From Microbacterium sp. nov. GSS16 (GTDB lineage: Bacteria > Actinomycetota > Actinomycetes > Actinomycetales > Microbacteriaceae): a stretch of DNA of 64,000 bases. Positions 48,168 to 57,338 of the stretch are shown in pieces. Under the pieces are notes generated by a model. It did no database searches, was not told where the DNA came from, and was given only the letters and a program-made list of their open reading frames with translations. Where the stretch lies: assembly GCF_028198145.1 (NCBI RefSeq), contig NZ_CP116338.1, positions 1,364,001 through 1,428,000 of the forward strand, in the 5' to 3' direction. The position numbers and the translations under genes are program-made. Each line of letters begins with the position of its first letter. The stretch's first letter is position 1.

Positions 48168-49547
48168 ATGGCAGAGCACGAGATTACGCGCGACGTCGTC
48201 ATCGTCGGCGCGGGAGCCGCCGGTACCACCGCGGCGAACGAGCTGCGCAGGGCCGGCCTGTCGGTGGCCGTGCTCGAGGCGCGGGACCGCGTGGGCGGGC
48301 GCCTGTGGACCGACACGATCGAGGGCGCGATGCTCGAGATCGGCGGGCAGTGGGTCTCGCCCGATCAGGATGCCCTGAAGGAGACGATCGTCGAGCTCGG
48401 CCTCGAGACCTTCGACCGCTACCGCGAGGGAGACAGCGTCTACGTCGGCCCCGACGGCACGCTGCACCGCTTCACCGGTGAGATGTTCCCCGTCTCTGAA
48501 GAGACCGAGGCGACGATCGCGGAGATCAGCGAGCGCCTCGACGCGATGGTCGCCGAGATCGATCCCGACCGTCCGTGGGAGCACCCGAACGCCGCCGAGT
48601 GGGACGCGATCACCTGGGATGCCTGGCTGCGCCAGCAGACCGACGACGACGAGGCCGTGCGCAACCTCGCGTTCGCCACCGGATCCGCCATGCTCACCAA
48701 GCCGACCCACGCGTTCTCCCTGCTGCAGTCGCTGCTGATGGCCGCCTCGGCCGGCTCGTACTCGAACCTCGTCGATGCCGACTTCATCCTCGACAAGCGG
48801 GTCGTGGGCGGCCTCCAGCAGGTTCCGCTGCTGCTCGCCGAGCGGCTCGGCGACGACGTGTTCCTGAACCAGCCGGTGCGCACCCTGGAGTGGTCGGAGG
48901 AGGGAGTCGTCGCGCACGCCGACGGCATGATCGTCCGCGCCAGGCACGCGATCCTCGCGCACGCACCCGTGCTGTACGACCGCATCTCGTTCGTGCCACC
49001 GCTGCCTCGCCGCCAGCACCAGCTGCACCAGCACCTCTCGATGGGCTTCGTGATCAAGGTGCACGCCGTCTACGACCGCCCGTTCTGGCGCGAGCAGGGC
49101 CTCAGCGGCACCGCGTTCAGCCCGTACGAGCTCTCTCACGAGGCGTACGACAACACCAACTACGGCGATGAGCGCGGCACGCTGGTCGGCTTCGTCAGCG
49201 ACCAGAACGCCGACGACCTGTTCACCCTGAGCGCCGAGGAGCGCAAGGAGCGCATCCTCGAGTCGCTGTCGCACTACTACGGCCCCGAGGCGAAGAACCC
49301 GGTGGTGTACTACGAGAGCGACTGGGGCAGCGAGGAGTGGACACGCGGCGCCTACGCCGCGAGTTTCGACATGGGCGGTCTGCACCGCTACGGCGCCGAT
49401 CTGCGCGCCGCCGTCGGTCCGATCCACTTCGCCTGCAGCGACATGGCGGGCGCCGGCTACCAGCACGTCGACGGCGCGATCCGGATGGGCCGCCTCGCCG
49501 CCGCGCAGATCCTCGAGAAGGCCGGCGCCGAGGTCGCCGAGGCATGA
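48168..49547 (+). CDS. puo: Putrescine oxidase-like flavin amine oxidase
   Basis: FAD enzyme that oxidises putrescine with O2 to 4-aminobutanal, ammonia and H2O2. It has 459 residues with the Rossmann motif VVIVGAGAAGTTAANELRR (about 10-28), RVGGRLWTD, IGGQWVSPDQD and the C-terminal FAD contact GAGYQHVDGAIRMGRLAA. Highest resemblance is to actinobacterial putrescine oxidases; another monoamine substrate is possible. Good AAAGGAG ahead of ATG 48168. Its stop overlaps the universal stress protein gene. Confidence 0.88.
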   Translation: MAEHEITRDVVIVGAGAAGTTAANELRRAGLSVAVLEARDRVGGRLWTDTIEGAMLEIGGQWVSPDQDALKETIVELGLETFDRYREGDSVYVGPDGTLHRFTGEMFPVSEETEATIAEISERLDAMVAEIDPDRPWEHPNAAEWDAITWDAWLRQQTDDDEAVRNLAFATGSAMLTKPTHAFSLLQSLLMAASAGSYSNLVDADFILDKRVVGGLQQVPLLLAERLGDDVFLNQPVRTLEWSEEGVVAHADGMIVRARHAILAHAPVLYDRISFVPPLPRRQHQLHQHLSMGFVIKVHAVYDRPFWREQGLSGTAFSPYELSHEAYDNTNYGDERGTLVGFVSDQNADDLFTLSAEERKERILESLSHYYGPEAKNPVVYYESDWGSEEWTRGAYAASFDMGGLHRYGADLRAAVGPIHFACSDMAGAGYQHVDGAIRMGRLAAAQILEKAGAEVAEA

Positions 49548-50437
49548 CCGGGTCGATCGTCGTCGGCTACACGGCGACGGATGCCGGGGCCGACGCCCTC
49601 GCTCTCGGGGCGAGGCTGGCGCGCAGCATCGACGCGCACCTCGAACTCGTCATCGTTCTTCCGCCGGAAGGCACCCGCAGCTCGGCGGTGGTCCCGCCGG
49701 AGCGTGCCTTCGAGGCGCACGTGCGCGGCCAGGCCGAGGAGTGGCTGCGAGCGGCCGTCGCCCAGGTGCCCGCCGACATCCGCTGCCTCGGACACGTGCG
49801 CTTCAACGAGTCCTTCGCCGAGGGCATCATCGCCGCCGGTGAGGAATTCGACGCGCGCCTCATCGTCGTGGGCGCCGGCAACGGCTCCACCCTCGGCCGA
49901 CACCGGCTCGGTTCGGTGGCATCCGAGCTCGTGCACTCCTCGCCCATCCCCGTCGCCCTGGCACCTGCCGGCTCGCACCGCGACACTGACGCCGGAATGC
50001 CGATCCCTCGGGTGACCGCGGCGGTCGGCACCCGCGCCGGCGCCGACGCCCTGCTCGACGCCGCCGTCGAGCTCGCCACTGCAGCCCGCGGCACCCTGCG
50101 CCTCGTCTCGCTCGTGCCCTTCGACGTGCCCACCGGCCTCGACACCGGGGCGATCACCCTGGCGCAGGACGCGCACGGAGAGGACGTGCTCGCCCAGGTG
50201 CGGGCATCGCTTCCCGAGGGCGTCGCCGTCGAGGTCGAGCGCGCGGCAGGAGACAGCGTCGAAGATGCCGTGGCGCACCTGCGCTGGCATCCGGGAGAGG
50301 TCGTCATGGTCGGTTCCAGCCGTCTCGCCCAGCCCCGTCGTCTCTTCCTCGGCTCGACAGCGGCGAAGATGCTGCACGAGCTGCCCGTCCCCATGATCGT
50401 CGTCCCGCGCACCCGCGCCGAAGCAGGAGAACGTTGA
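49544..50437 (+). CDS. Tandem universal stress protein
   Basis: 297 residues made of two UspA domains. Each ends with an ATP-binding-like loop: VGAGNGSTLGRHRLGSVASE (about 108-127, good G-x2-G-x9-G(S/T) fit) and VGSSRLAQPRRLFLGSTAAK (about 255-274, less canonical). It is built into the putrescine operon, overlapping the oxidase by 4 nt and the permease by one. A role in coping with H2O2 or aldehyde produced by the oxidase is inference. Confidence 0.88.
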   Translation: MTGSIVVGYTATDAGADALALGARLARSIDAHLELVIVLPPEGTRSSAVVPPERAFEAHVRGQAEEWLRAAVAQVPADIRCLGHVRFNESFAEGIIAAGEEFDARLIVVGAGNGSTLGRHRLGSVASELVHSSPIPVALAPAGSHRDTDAGMPIPRVTAAVGTRAGADALLDAAVELATAARGTLRLVSLVPFDVPTGLDTGAITLAQDAHGEDVLAQVRASLPEGVAVEVERAAGDSVEDAVAHLRWHPGEVVMVGSSRLAQPRRLFLGSTAAKMLHELPVPMIVVPRTRAEAGER

Positions 50438-52002
50438 TGTCCAGCACCGATCGGGCGATGGCGCCCGACTCCGGAGTAACGACCGGAATCTCCCGCAAGG
50501 GCCTGAGCGTCGGCACCGTCGGCGTTCTCGGCGCCCTCGTGATGGGCATCTCGTGCATCGCCCCGGCCTACACCTACACCGCCGGCATCGGCGGCGCGGT
50601 GGGCGCCGTCGGGTTCCAGGTGCCCGCGATCCTGCTGCTCGGATTCATCCCGATGCTCCTCGTCGCCTTCGGATACCGCGAGCTCAACAAAGCCATGCCC
50701 GATTCGGGCACGAGCTTCACCTGGGCCACCCGTGCGTTCGGTCCGTACGTCGGATGGATGGCAGGGTGGGGCCTGATCGTCGCGACGATCCTCGTGCTGT
50801 CGAATCTCGCCGGCATCGCCGTGGACTTCCTCTTCCTGCTGATCGCGCAGATCTCAGGCAACGAGGAGATCGCGTCGATCACGCGCAACCCGTTCGTGAA
50901 CGTCGCGGTGTGCCTGATCTTCGTCGCCCTCGCCACGTGGGTGTCGTATCGCGACGTGTCGACCTCGCAGAAGCTGCAGTACGGCCTCGTCGCGTTCCAG
51001 GTCGCGATCCTCGTGCTCTTCGCCGCGATGGCGATCGTCGAGACCGTGCAGGGCGGCGCGTTCGAGGCGAACCTGCCCGAGCTCGCGTGGTTCAACCCGT
51101 TCGAGATCCAGGGCGGGCTCTCGATGATCGTGATGGGTCTGTCGGCATCCGTCTTCATGTTCTGGGGGTGGGACGTCACCCTCACGATGAACGAGGAGGC
51201 GAAGGACCCCGAGCGCACGCCCGGCCGCGCCGCGATGCTCACGGTGGTCTCGATCATCGCCATCTACCTGATGCTCACCATCAGCAGCCTGATGTACTCG
51301 GGCATCGGCGACGAGGGCCTGGGCCTGACCAACGAGGACATCGGGGGCAATGTGTTCTTCGCGCTGTCGGGACCGGTGATGGGCGGCCTCGCCTTCCTGC
51401 TCTCCCTCGCCGTGCTCACCTCGTCGGCGTCGTCGCTGCAGTCGACGTTCATCTCGCCCGCACGCACCCTGCTCGCGATGGGCCACTACGGCGCGATGCC
51501 CAAGAAGTTCGCGCGCGTCAACCCGCGCTTCTTCACCCCGGGATATGCCACGATCGCGTCGGCGTTCGTCGCGGGCGGGTTCTACGCCGTGATGCGCTTC
51601 CTCAGCGAGGACGCCCTGTGGGACACGATCCTCGCGCTCGGCATGATGATCTGCTTCTACTACGGCATCACGGCGCTGTCGTGCGTGTGGTACTTCCGCC
51701 GCCAGTGGTTCGACTCGGGCAAGGACTTCTTCTTCAAGTTCGCCAGCCCGCTCGTCGGCGGCATCATCCTGCTGGTCCTCTTCGTGATCACCGCGATCGA
51801 CAGCCTCGCGCCGGACTACGGGTCGATCGCGATCGGCGTCGATGCGAACGGCGAGGGCGGCATCGGCATCGTGTTCTTCATCGGCGTCGGCCTGCTGATC
51901 TTCGGCGCGGTGCTGATGCTCGTGCAGCGGATCTTCGCCCCCGCCTTCTTCCGCGGTGAGACGCTGGGTGTGGACGCCCCGCCGAGCGCCCGCCAGCGCT
52001 GA
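50437..52002 (+). CDS. APC-family amino acid/polyamine permease
   Basis: 521 residues with about twelve helices; the APC core motif GALVMGISCIAPAYTYTAGI (helix 1) and the SGTSFTWATRAFGPYVGWMAG stretch are typical. Probably imports putrescine, GABA or a related amine, judging by its operon. ATG 50437 overlaps the previous stop; TTG 50434 is an alternative start. Confidence 0.88.
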   Translation: MSSTDRAMAPDSGVTTGISRKGLSVGTVGVLGALVMGISCIAPAYTYTAGIGGAVGAVGFQVPAILLLGFIPMLLVAFGYRELNKAMPDSGTSFTWATRAFGPYVGWMAGWGLIVATILVLSNLAGIAVDFLFLLIAQISGNEEIASITRNPFVNVAVCLIFVALATWVSYRDVSTSQKLQYGLVAFQVAILVLFAAMAIVETVQGGAFEANLPELAWFNPFEIQGGLSMIVMGLSASVFMFWGWDVTLTMNEEAKDPERTPGRAAMLTVVSIIAIYLMLTISSLMYSGIGDEGLGLTNEDIGGNVFFALSGPVMGGLAFLLSLAVLTSSASSLQSTFISPARTLLAMGHYGAMPKKFARVNPRFFTPGYATIASAFVAGGFYAVMRFLSEDALWDTILALGMMICFYYGITALSCVWYFRRQWFDSGKDFFFKFASPLVGGIILLVLFVITAIDSLAPDYGSIAIGVDANGEGGIGIVFFIGVGLLIFGAVLMLVQRIFAPAFFRGETLGVDAPPSARQR

Positions 52003-52030
52003 CCATCCCTCCCACAGAATCGAGACGAAC

Positions 52031-53500
52031 ATGACACTCGCATCGAACGAGCAGGAACTCCTCTCCCGCGTCCCCGGCGGCCTCTTCATCGGCGGGCAGT
52101 GGACGGATGCCGAAGAGGGGCGCACCTTCGACGTGCGCGACCCCGCGACCAACGAGGTGATCGCCTCGATCGCCGACGCGACGCCGGCCGACGGCATCCG
52201 TGCCCTGGACGCGGCCGTCGCCGCCCAGGATGCCTGGGCCGCGACAGCACCGCGCACCCGGAGCGACATCCTGCGTCGCGCCTTCGACCTCGTGCAGCAG
52301 CACAAGGAGGACCTGGCGCTGCTGATGACCCTCGAGATGGGCAAGCCGCTCGCCGAGGCGCGCGGCGAGGTGGTCTACGGCGGTGAGTTCCTGCGCTGGT
52401 TCAGCGAGGAGGCCGTGCGCATCTCCGGCCGCTACGGCAGCAACCCCGAGGGCACCGGACAGATGATCGTCTCGCAGCGCCCGGTGGGTCCGTCGTTCTT
52501 CGTCACGCCGTGGAACTTCCCGTTCGCGATGGCGACCCGCAAGATCGCGCCCGCGCTCGCCGCCGGCTGCACGGTCGTCATCAAGCCCCCGGCGCTGACC
52601 CCGCTGACCACCATCTTCTTCACGAAGCTGCTGGAAGAGGCCGGCCTGCCCGCCGGTGTCGTCAACGTCGTGCAGACCTCGCGCTCGGGCGCGCTGTCCG
52701 GCCCGATCATCGCCGACCCGCGCCTGCGCAAGCTGTCGTTCACCGGATCCACCGAGGTGGGCCGCAAGCTCATCGCGCAGGCTGCCGACGGCATCCTGCG
52801 GGTGTCGATGGAGCTGGGCGGCAACGCGCCGTTCGTCGTCTTCGAGGACGCGGATCTCGATAAGGCGGTCGACGGCGCGATGGCGGCGAAGTTCCGCAAC
52901 ATCGGCCAGGCGTGCACCGCCGCCAACCGCTTCATCGTGCACCAGGACGTCGCCGAGGAGTTCGGCCGCCGGGTCGCCGAGCGTGTGCAGGCGATGAAGG
53001 TCGGTCGCGGCACCGAAGACGGCGTGGCCATCGGCCCGCTGATCGACGAGGACGCCGTCGCCAAGGCGGAGGAGCTGGTGGGCGACGCCGTCGATCGCGG
53101 CGCCCGCGTGCTGGCCGGCGGCAAGGCGCTGGAGGGCACCGGCACCTTCTACGAGCCCACCGTGCTCACCGAGGTGGTCGCGGGCAGCGCGATCCTGCGC
53201 GAGGAGATCTTCGGACCCGTGCTCGCCATCGCGACCTTCGCCGATGAGGCCGAGGCCGTGCGTCTGGCGAACGACACCGAGTACGGCCTGGTGTCGTACG
53301 TGTTCACCGAGGATCTCGCCCGCGGGCACCGGATGATCGATGCGCTGGAGACGGGCATGATGGGCTTGAACGTGGGCGTGGTCTCCAACGCCGCGGCTCC
53401 CTTCGGCGGCGTGAAGCAGTCCGGCGTCGGCCGTGAGGGCGGCGCCGAGGGCATCCACGAGTACCTGTCGACCAAGTACACACTGATTCCCAACAGCTGA
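52031..53500 (+). CDS. gabD: Aldehyde dehydrogenase, succinate-semialdehyde type
   Basis: NAD(P)-dependent aldehyde dehydrogenase of 489 residues. FFVTPWNFPFAMATRKIAPA (about 157-176), the catalytic Glu in SMELGGNAPF (about 260) and catalytic Cys in IGQACTAANRF (about 294) are intact. It groups by sequence with GabD-type succinate-semialdehyde dehydrogenases, which would finish GABA breakdown to succinate. 28 nt after the permease. Which of the two dehydrogenases here takes which aldehyde is not certain. Confidence 0.88.
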   Translation: MTLASNEQELLSRVPGGLFIGGQWTDAEEGRTFDVRDPATNEVIASIADATPADGIRALDAAVAAQDAWAATAPRTRSDILRRAFDLVQQHKEDLALLMTLEMGKPLAEARGEVVYGGEFLRWFSEEAVRISGRYGSNPEGTGQMIVSQRPVGPSFFVTPWNFPFAMATRKIAPALAAGCTVVIKPPALTPLTTIFFTKLLEEAGLPAGVVNVVQTSRSGALSGPIIADPRLRKLSFTGSTEVGRKLIAQAADGILRVSMELGGNAPFVVFEDADLDKAVDGAMAAKFRNIGQACTAANRFIVHQDVAEEFGRRVAERVQAMKVGRGTEDGVAIGPLIDEDAVAKAEELVGDAVDRGARVLAGGKALEGTGTFYEPTVLTEVVAGSAILREEIFGPVLAIATFADEAEAVRLANDTEYGLVSYVFTEDLARGHRMIDALETGMMGLNVGVVSNAAAPFGGVKQSGVGREGGAEGIHEYLSTKYTLIPNS

Positions 53501-53506
53501 CCCGCG

Positions 53507-53539
53507 TGGTGGGCCCTCGACATCGTCGAGGGCCCACCA
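53507..53539 (+). other. Hairpin between the two aldehyde dehydrogenase genes
   Basis: TGGTGGGCCCTCGAC and GTCGAGGGCCCACCA form 15 perfect base pairs around an ATC loop; AGCGCATTAC follows, without a T-run. Confidence 0.7.
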
Positions 53540-53561
53540 GCGCATTACGAGAGGAACCGAC

Positions 53562-54923
53562 ATGACCGACTACGCCGTCGTCAATCCGGCCACCGGCGAG
53601 ACCGTCGCCGGCTACGACACCGCCACCGACGAGCAGATCGAGCAGGCGATCGCCGCCGCGGCCTCGGCCGCGAAGGTGTGGGGCGCGACCGCTCCGGCCG
53701 ACCGCGCCGCGGTGATCCGCCGCATCGCCGAGCTGCACCGTGAGCGCAAGGACGAGCTGGGCGCGATCATCGTCCGCGAAATGGGCAAGCCGATCGCCGC
53801 CGCCGTCGGCGAGGTCGAGTTCGCCGCCGACATCATCGAGTACTACGCCGACAACATCGACGTGATCACGGCCGATCAGCCGCTCGACATCGTCGGCGAG
53901 GGGACCGCCGTCGTGCGCCGCGCCCCGCTCGGTGCGCTGCTCGGCATCATGCCGTGGAACTTCCCGGCGTACCAGGTGGCCCGCTTCGCGGCTCCGAACC
54001 TGGCGATCGGCAACACGATCATCCTCAAGCACGCTCCGCAGTGCCCGGAGTCGGCTGCGGCGATCGAGGCCATCTATCGCGATGCGGGTCTTCCCGAAGG
54101 GGCGTACGTAAACGTGTACGCCACCAATGAGCAGGCGGCGAAGATCATCGCCGACCCGCGCGTGCACGGCGTCTCGGTCACCGGCTCCGAGCGCGCCGGC
54201 GCTGCCGTCGCCGAGGTCGCCGGTCGCAACCTCAAGAAGGTCGCGCTCGAGCTGGGAGGGTCTGACCCGTTCATCGTGCTCTCGACCGACGACCTCGACT
54301 CCGTCGTGCAGCTCGCCGTCGACGCCCGCCTCGACAACAACGGACAGTCCTGCAACGGCGCGAAGCGCTTCGTGATCGTCGACGAGCTGTACGACGAGTT
54401 CACCTCGAAGTTCGTGGCGTCGCTCGCCGCCGTCTCCGCCGAGGACCCGACGCAGGAGGACACGGTGCTCGGCCCGCTGTCGTCCCTCGCGGCCGCGGAG
54501 CGTCTGCAGGAGCAGATCGACACGGCGATCGCGCAGGGGGCGACCCTGCTGACCGGCGGCACCCGGGAGGGCGCCTTCTTCGCACCGACGGTGCTCGCCG
54601 ATGTGACGCCCGAGATGGATGTCTACGGCGAAGAGCTCTTCGGTCCGGCCGCGGTCGTGTACCGCGTCGCCGACGAGGACGCCGCCGTCGAGCTCGCCAA
54701 TGACACGACCTTCGGTCTCGGCTCGTACGTGTTCACGACCGATCCCGAGCAGGCGGATCGAGTCGCGAACCGCATCGAGGCCGGCATGGTCTACGTGAAC
54801 ATCGCGCTCGCCGACAGCCCCGAGCTGCCCTTCGGCGGTGTGAAGCGCAGCGGCACCTCGCGCGAGCTCGGGCTGCTCGCGGCCGACGAGTTCGTCAACA
54901 AGAAGCTCATCCGCACGGCCTGA
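53562..54923 (+). CDS. Second aldehyde dehydrogenase (SSADH or 4-aminobutanal type)
   Basis: 453 residues, shorter than gabD, of the Sad/GabD2-like branch. MPWNFPAYQVARFAAPN (about 130-146), catalytic Glu in ALELGGSDPF (about 231) and Cys in GQSCNGAKRF (about 265). With a putrescine oxidase upstream, a second aldehyde dehydrogenase is needed to turn 4-aminobutanal into GABA, so this or its neighbour may do that (inference). GAGAGGAA precedes the ATG. A strong terminator follows, closing the operon. Confidence 0.85.
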   Translation: MTDYAVVNPATGETVAGYDTATDEQIEQAIAAAASAAKVWGATAPADRAAVIRRIAELHRERKDELGAIIVREMGKPIAAAVGEVEFAADIIEYYADNIDVITADQPLDIVGEGTAVVRRAPLGALLGIMPWNFPAYQVARFAAPNLAIGNTIILKHAPQCPESAAAIEAIYRDAGLPEGAYVNVYATNEQAAKIIADPRVHGVSVTGSERAGAAVAEVAGRNLKKVALELGGSDPFIVLSTDDLDSVVQLAVDARLDNNGQSCNGAKRFVIVDELYDEFTSKFVASLAAVSAEDPTQEDTVLGPLSSLAAAERLQEQIDTAIAQGATLLTGGTREGAFFAPTVLADVTPEMDVYGEELFGPAAVVYRVADEDAAVELANDTTFGLGSYVFTTDPEQADRVANRIEAGMVYVNIALADSPELPFGGVKRSGTSRELGLLAADEFVNKKLIRTA

Positions 54924-54944
54924 GCGTCCCCTGCACTCCTTCCG

Positions 54945-54979
54945 ACGCGGTACGGGCAGCATTCGCCCGTACCGCGTCG
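54945..54979 (+). terminator. Terminator of the putrescine/GABA operon
   Basis: GACGCGGTACGGGC and GCCCGTACCGCGTC pair over 14 bp with a 7-nt loop, 20 nt after the last stop codon; GCCGTCTT follows. Confidence 0.8.
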
Positions 54980-55022
54980 CCGTCTTCAGGGATACTCTCG
55001 AAACAGGCGGAAGGAGCGCGTC

Positions 55023-55457
55023 ATGAGCACCGAGGATCCGGTCATCCGGCTGAGCGAAGAGGAATGCTGGCAGCGGCTCAGAGGCGCCGAGCTGGGTCGT
55101 CTGGTGACCCGGGTCGGCGACGTGATCGACATCTTCCCGATCAACTTCGTCACCGACGGCACCTCGATCGTCTTCCGCACCGCCGAGGGCAGCAAGCTCG
55201 TCGAGCTGACCGTCAACGACGAGGTGCTCTTCGAGGTCGACGATCACACGGATGCTGACGCCTGGAGCGTCGTCGTGCGAGGCAGCGCGCACACGCTGGA
55301 CACCCTGGATGAGCGCGAAGCGGCCGACCGGCTCGGGCTGAAGCCGTGGGTGCCTACCCTCAAGTACATCTACGTGCGCATCCGGCCGATGTCGGTGAGC
55401 GGACGCGCCTTCTCGCGCACGGGAGAGCCGGAGCGCTACGGCGTCGCCGAGTACTGA
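55023..55457 (+). CDS. Pyridoxamine 5'-phosphate oxidase-like flavin-binding protein
   Basis: 144 residues of the split-barrel family: LRGAELGRLVTRVGDVIDIF near the start and the IVFRTAEGSKLVELT strand pair that forms the flavin pocket. Many actinobacterial relatives bind F420, FMN or heme; none can be assigned here. GATACTCT (near 54990) may be the -10, and GGAAGGAG precedes ATG 55023. Confidence 0.82.
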   Translation: MSTEDPVIRLSEEECWQRLRGAELGRLVTRVGDVIDIFPINFVTDGTSIVFRTAEGSKLVELTVNDEVLFEVDDHTDADAWSVVVRGSAHTLDTLDEREAADRLGLKPWVPTLKYIYVRIRPMSVSGRAFSRTGEPERYGVAEY

Positions 55458-55471
55458 TCCGCGGGCGGGCG

Positions 55472-55477
55472 TAGGGT
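55472..55477 (+). promoter_or_regulatory. -10 box, probably leaderless start of poxB
   Basis: TAGGGT ends 6 nt before ATG 55484. Confidence 0.45.
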
Positions 55478-55483
55478 CGAGGC

Positions 55484-57208
55484 ATGACGACCGTCGCTGA
55501 GAACATGGTCCGCACGCTTCGCGCCAACGGCATCGACCGGGTCTACGGCATCCCGGGCGACTCGCTCAACGGCTTCACCGACGCGCTCCGCAAGGACGGC
55601 GCCATCCGCTGGGTGCATGTGAGACACGAGGAGTCTGCGGCGTTCGCCGCGGCTGCCGATGCCGCGCTCACAGGTGACCTCGCCGTGGTCGCCGGATCCT
55701 GCGGCCCGGGCAACCTGCACCTCATCAACGGACTCTACGACGCGAACCGGTCTCGGGTGCCCGTGCTCGCGATCGCCGCCCACATCCCCACGGTCGAGAT
55801 CGGCACGGGGTACTTCCAGGAGACCCACCCGCAGGAGCTGTTCCGTGAGTCGAGCGTGTACGTGGAGTACGTCGCCGACCCGACGCAGATGCCGCGCCTG
55901 ATGGAGATCGCGATGCGCGCGGCGATCGAGCAGCGCGGCGTGGCGGTGCTGGTGATCCCGGGAGACGTCGCCCTCGCCGAGATCGCCGACGACCGCGCCG
56001 TCGTCATCCCGCGCACGAATCCCGTGATCACCCCGAGCCCGGCAGAGCTCGAGCAGGCGGCCACGCTGCTCAACGGCACGCGGAAGGTGACCATCCTTGC
56101 CGGAGCCGGAGTCGAGGGTGCGCACGACGAGGTCGTCGCGCTGGCAGACCGGCTCGCCGCGCCGATCGTGCACGCGCTGCGGGGCAAGGAGCACATCGAG
56201 TACGACAATCCGTTCGACGTCGGGATGACCGGCCTGCTCGGCTTCGCGTCCGGGTTCCGTGCGATGGAGGCGGCCGACGTCCTCCTCGTGCTCGGGTCGG
56301 ACTTTCCGTACACGCAGTTCTACCCCGAGCGCGCGACGACGATCCAGGTCGACATCCGCGGCTCGCAGCTCGGGCGCAGGCATCCGCTCGATCTCGGCCT
56401 CGTCGGCGATGTGAAGGCCACCGTCGGTGCGCTGCTGCCGCGGCTGGCCGAGAAGAGCGATCGCTCGCACCTCGACGACGCCGTCGCGCACTACCGCAAG
56501 ACGCGGGCGAAGCTGGATGAGCTGGCCGTGCCGGCTCGCGGCAAGGCGCCGATCCACCCGCAGTACCTCGCCCGGCTGATCGATGAGGCTGCGGCGTCGG
56601 ATGCCATCTTCACGGCGGATGTCGGCTCGCCGACGGTCTGGGCGGCGCGCTACTTCTCGATGACGGAGCGTCGGCGGCTGATCGGCTCGTTCACCCACGG
56701 CTCGATGGCGAACGCGATCATGCACGCGATCGGTGCGCAGACCGCGAGGCCCGATCAGCAGGTGATCGCCCTCGCCGGAGACGGGGGACTCGCGATGATG
56801 CTCGGCGAGCTGATCACGATCGCCCAGAACCGGCTGCCCGTGAAGGTGGTCGTGGTGAACAACTCGTCACTGAACTTCGTCGAGCTCGAGATGAAGGCAG
56901 CCGGGTTCGTCACCTACGGCACCGACCTGGACAACCCCGACTTCGCGGCGGTCGCGTCGGCGCTGGGCATCTTCGCGCGCCGGGTCGAGCGGTCGGAGGA
57001 TCTGCTGGATGCGGTGGCCGAGGTGCTCGCACACGACGGGCCGGCCCTGCTGGACGTGGTCACCGAGCGGCAGGAGCTTTCGATGCCGCCGTCGGTCAGC
57101 GCCGAGCAGGTGAAGGGCTTCGCCCTGTACGCGATCCGGACAGTCATGTCGGGACGTGGCGATGAGCTGCTCGACCTCGCCAAGGCCAACTGGCGTCAGC
57201 TGTTCTGA
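55484..57208 (+). CDS. poxB: Pyruvate dehydrogenase (quinone)
   Basis: TPP- and FAD-dependent peripheral membrane enzyme that oxidises pyruvate to acetate + CO2 and passes electrons to quinone. It has 574 residues: PYR domain with the catalytic Glu in VRHEESAAF (about 47), central FAD domain and PP domain with LAGDGGLAMMLGEL (about 429-442) then VVNNSSLNFVELEM. The C-terminal KANWRQLF helix may be the lipid-binding peptide. The acetate it makes could feed the aceBA pathway in this window. Acetolactate synthase and pyruvate oxidase are related alternatives, less likely given the N-terminal sequence. Confidence 0.92.
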   Translation: MTTVAENMVRTLRANGIDRVYGIPGDSLNGFTDALRKDGAIRWVHVRHEESAAFAAAADAALTGDLAVVAGSCGPGNLHLINGLYDANRSRVPVLAIAAHIPTVEIGTGYFQETHPQELFRESSVYVEYVADPTQMPRLMEIAMRAAIEQRGVAVLVIPGDVALAEIADDRAVVIPRTNPVITPSPAELEQAATLLNGTRKVTILAGAGVEGAHDEVVALADRLAAPIVHALRGKEHIEYDNPFDVGMTGLLGFASGFRAMEAADVLLVLGSDFPYTQFYPERATTIQVDIRGSQLGRRHPLDLGLVGDVKATVGALLPRLAEKSDRSHLDDAVAHYRKTRAKLDELAVPARGKAPIHPQYLARLIDEAAASDAIFTADVGSPTVWAARYFSMTERRRLIGSFTHGSMANAIMHAIGAQTARPDQQVIALAGDGGLAMMLGELITIAQNRLPVKVVVVNNSSLNFVELEMKAAGFVTYGTDLDNPDFAAVASALGIFARRVERSEDLLDAVAEVLAHDGPALLDVVTERQELSMPPSVSAEQVKGFALYAIRTVMSGRGDELLDLAKANWRQLF

Positions 57209-57338
57209 GCCGCTCCGCCGTCTGGCGCACCTTGTCGTTCGCTGCGGGGCGTCGGCTGTGCGCCTGGTCGGCTGTCCTTCCTGCCCGGTCCGCCTGTACG
57301 CCCGGATGCCGGATGCCGGTAGCCGGATGCCCCGCGAC

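Noticed and set aside
57209..57338. Repeated GGATGCC words after poxB as a tandem repeat
   Set aside because: Three copies in about 30 bp belong to the general excess of this word; no defined unit length.
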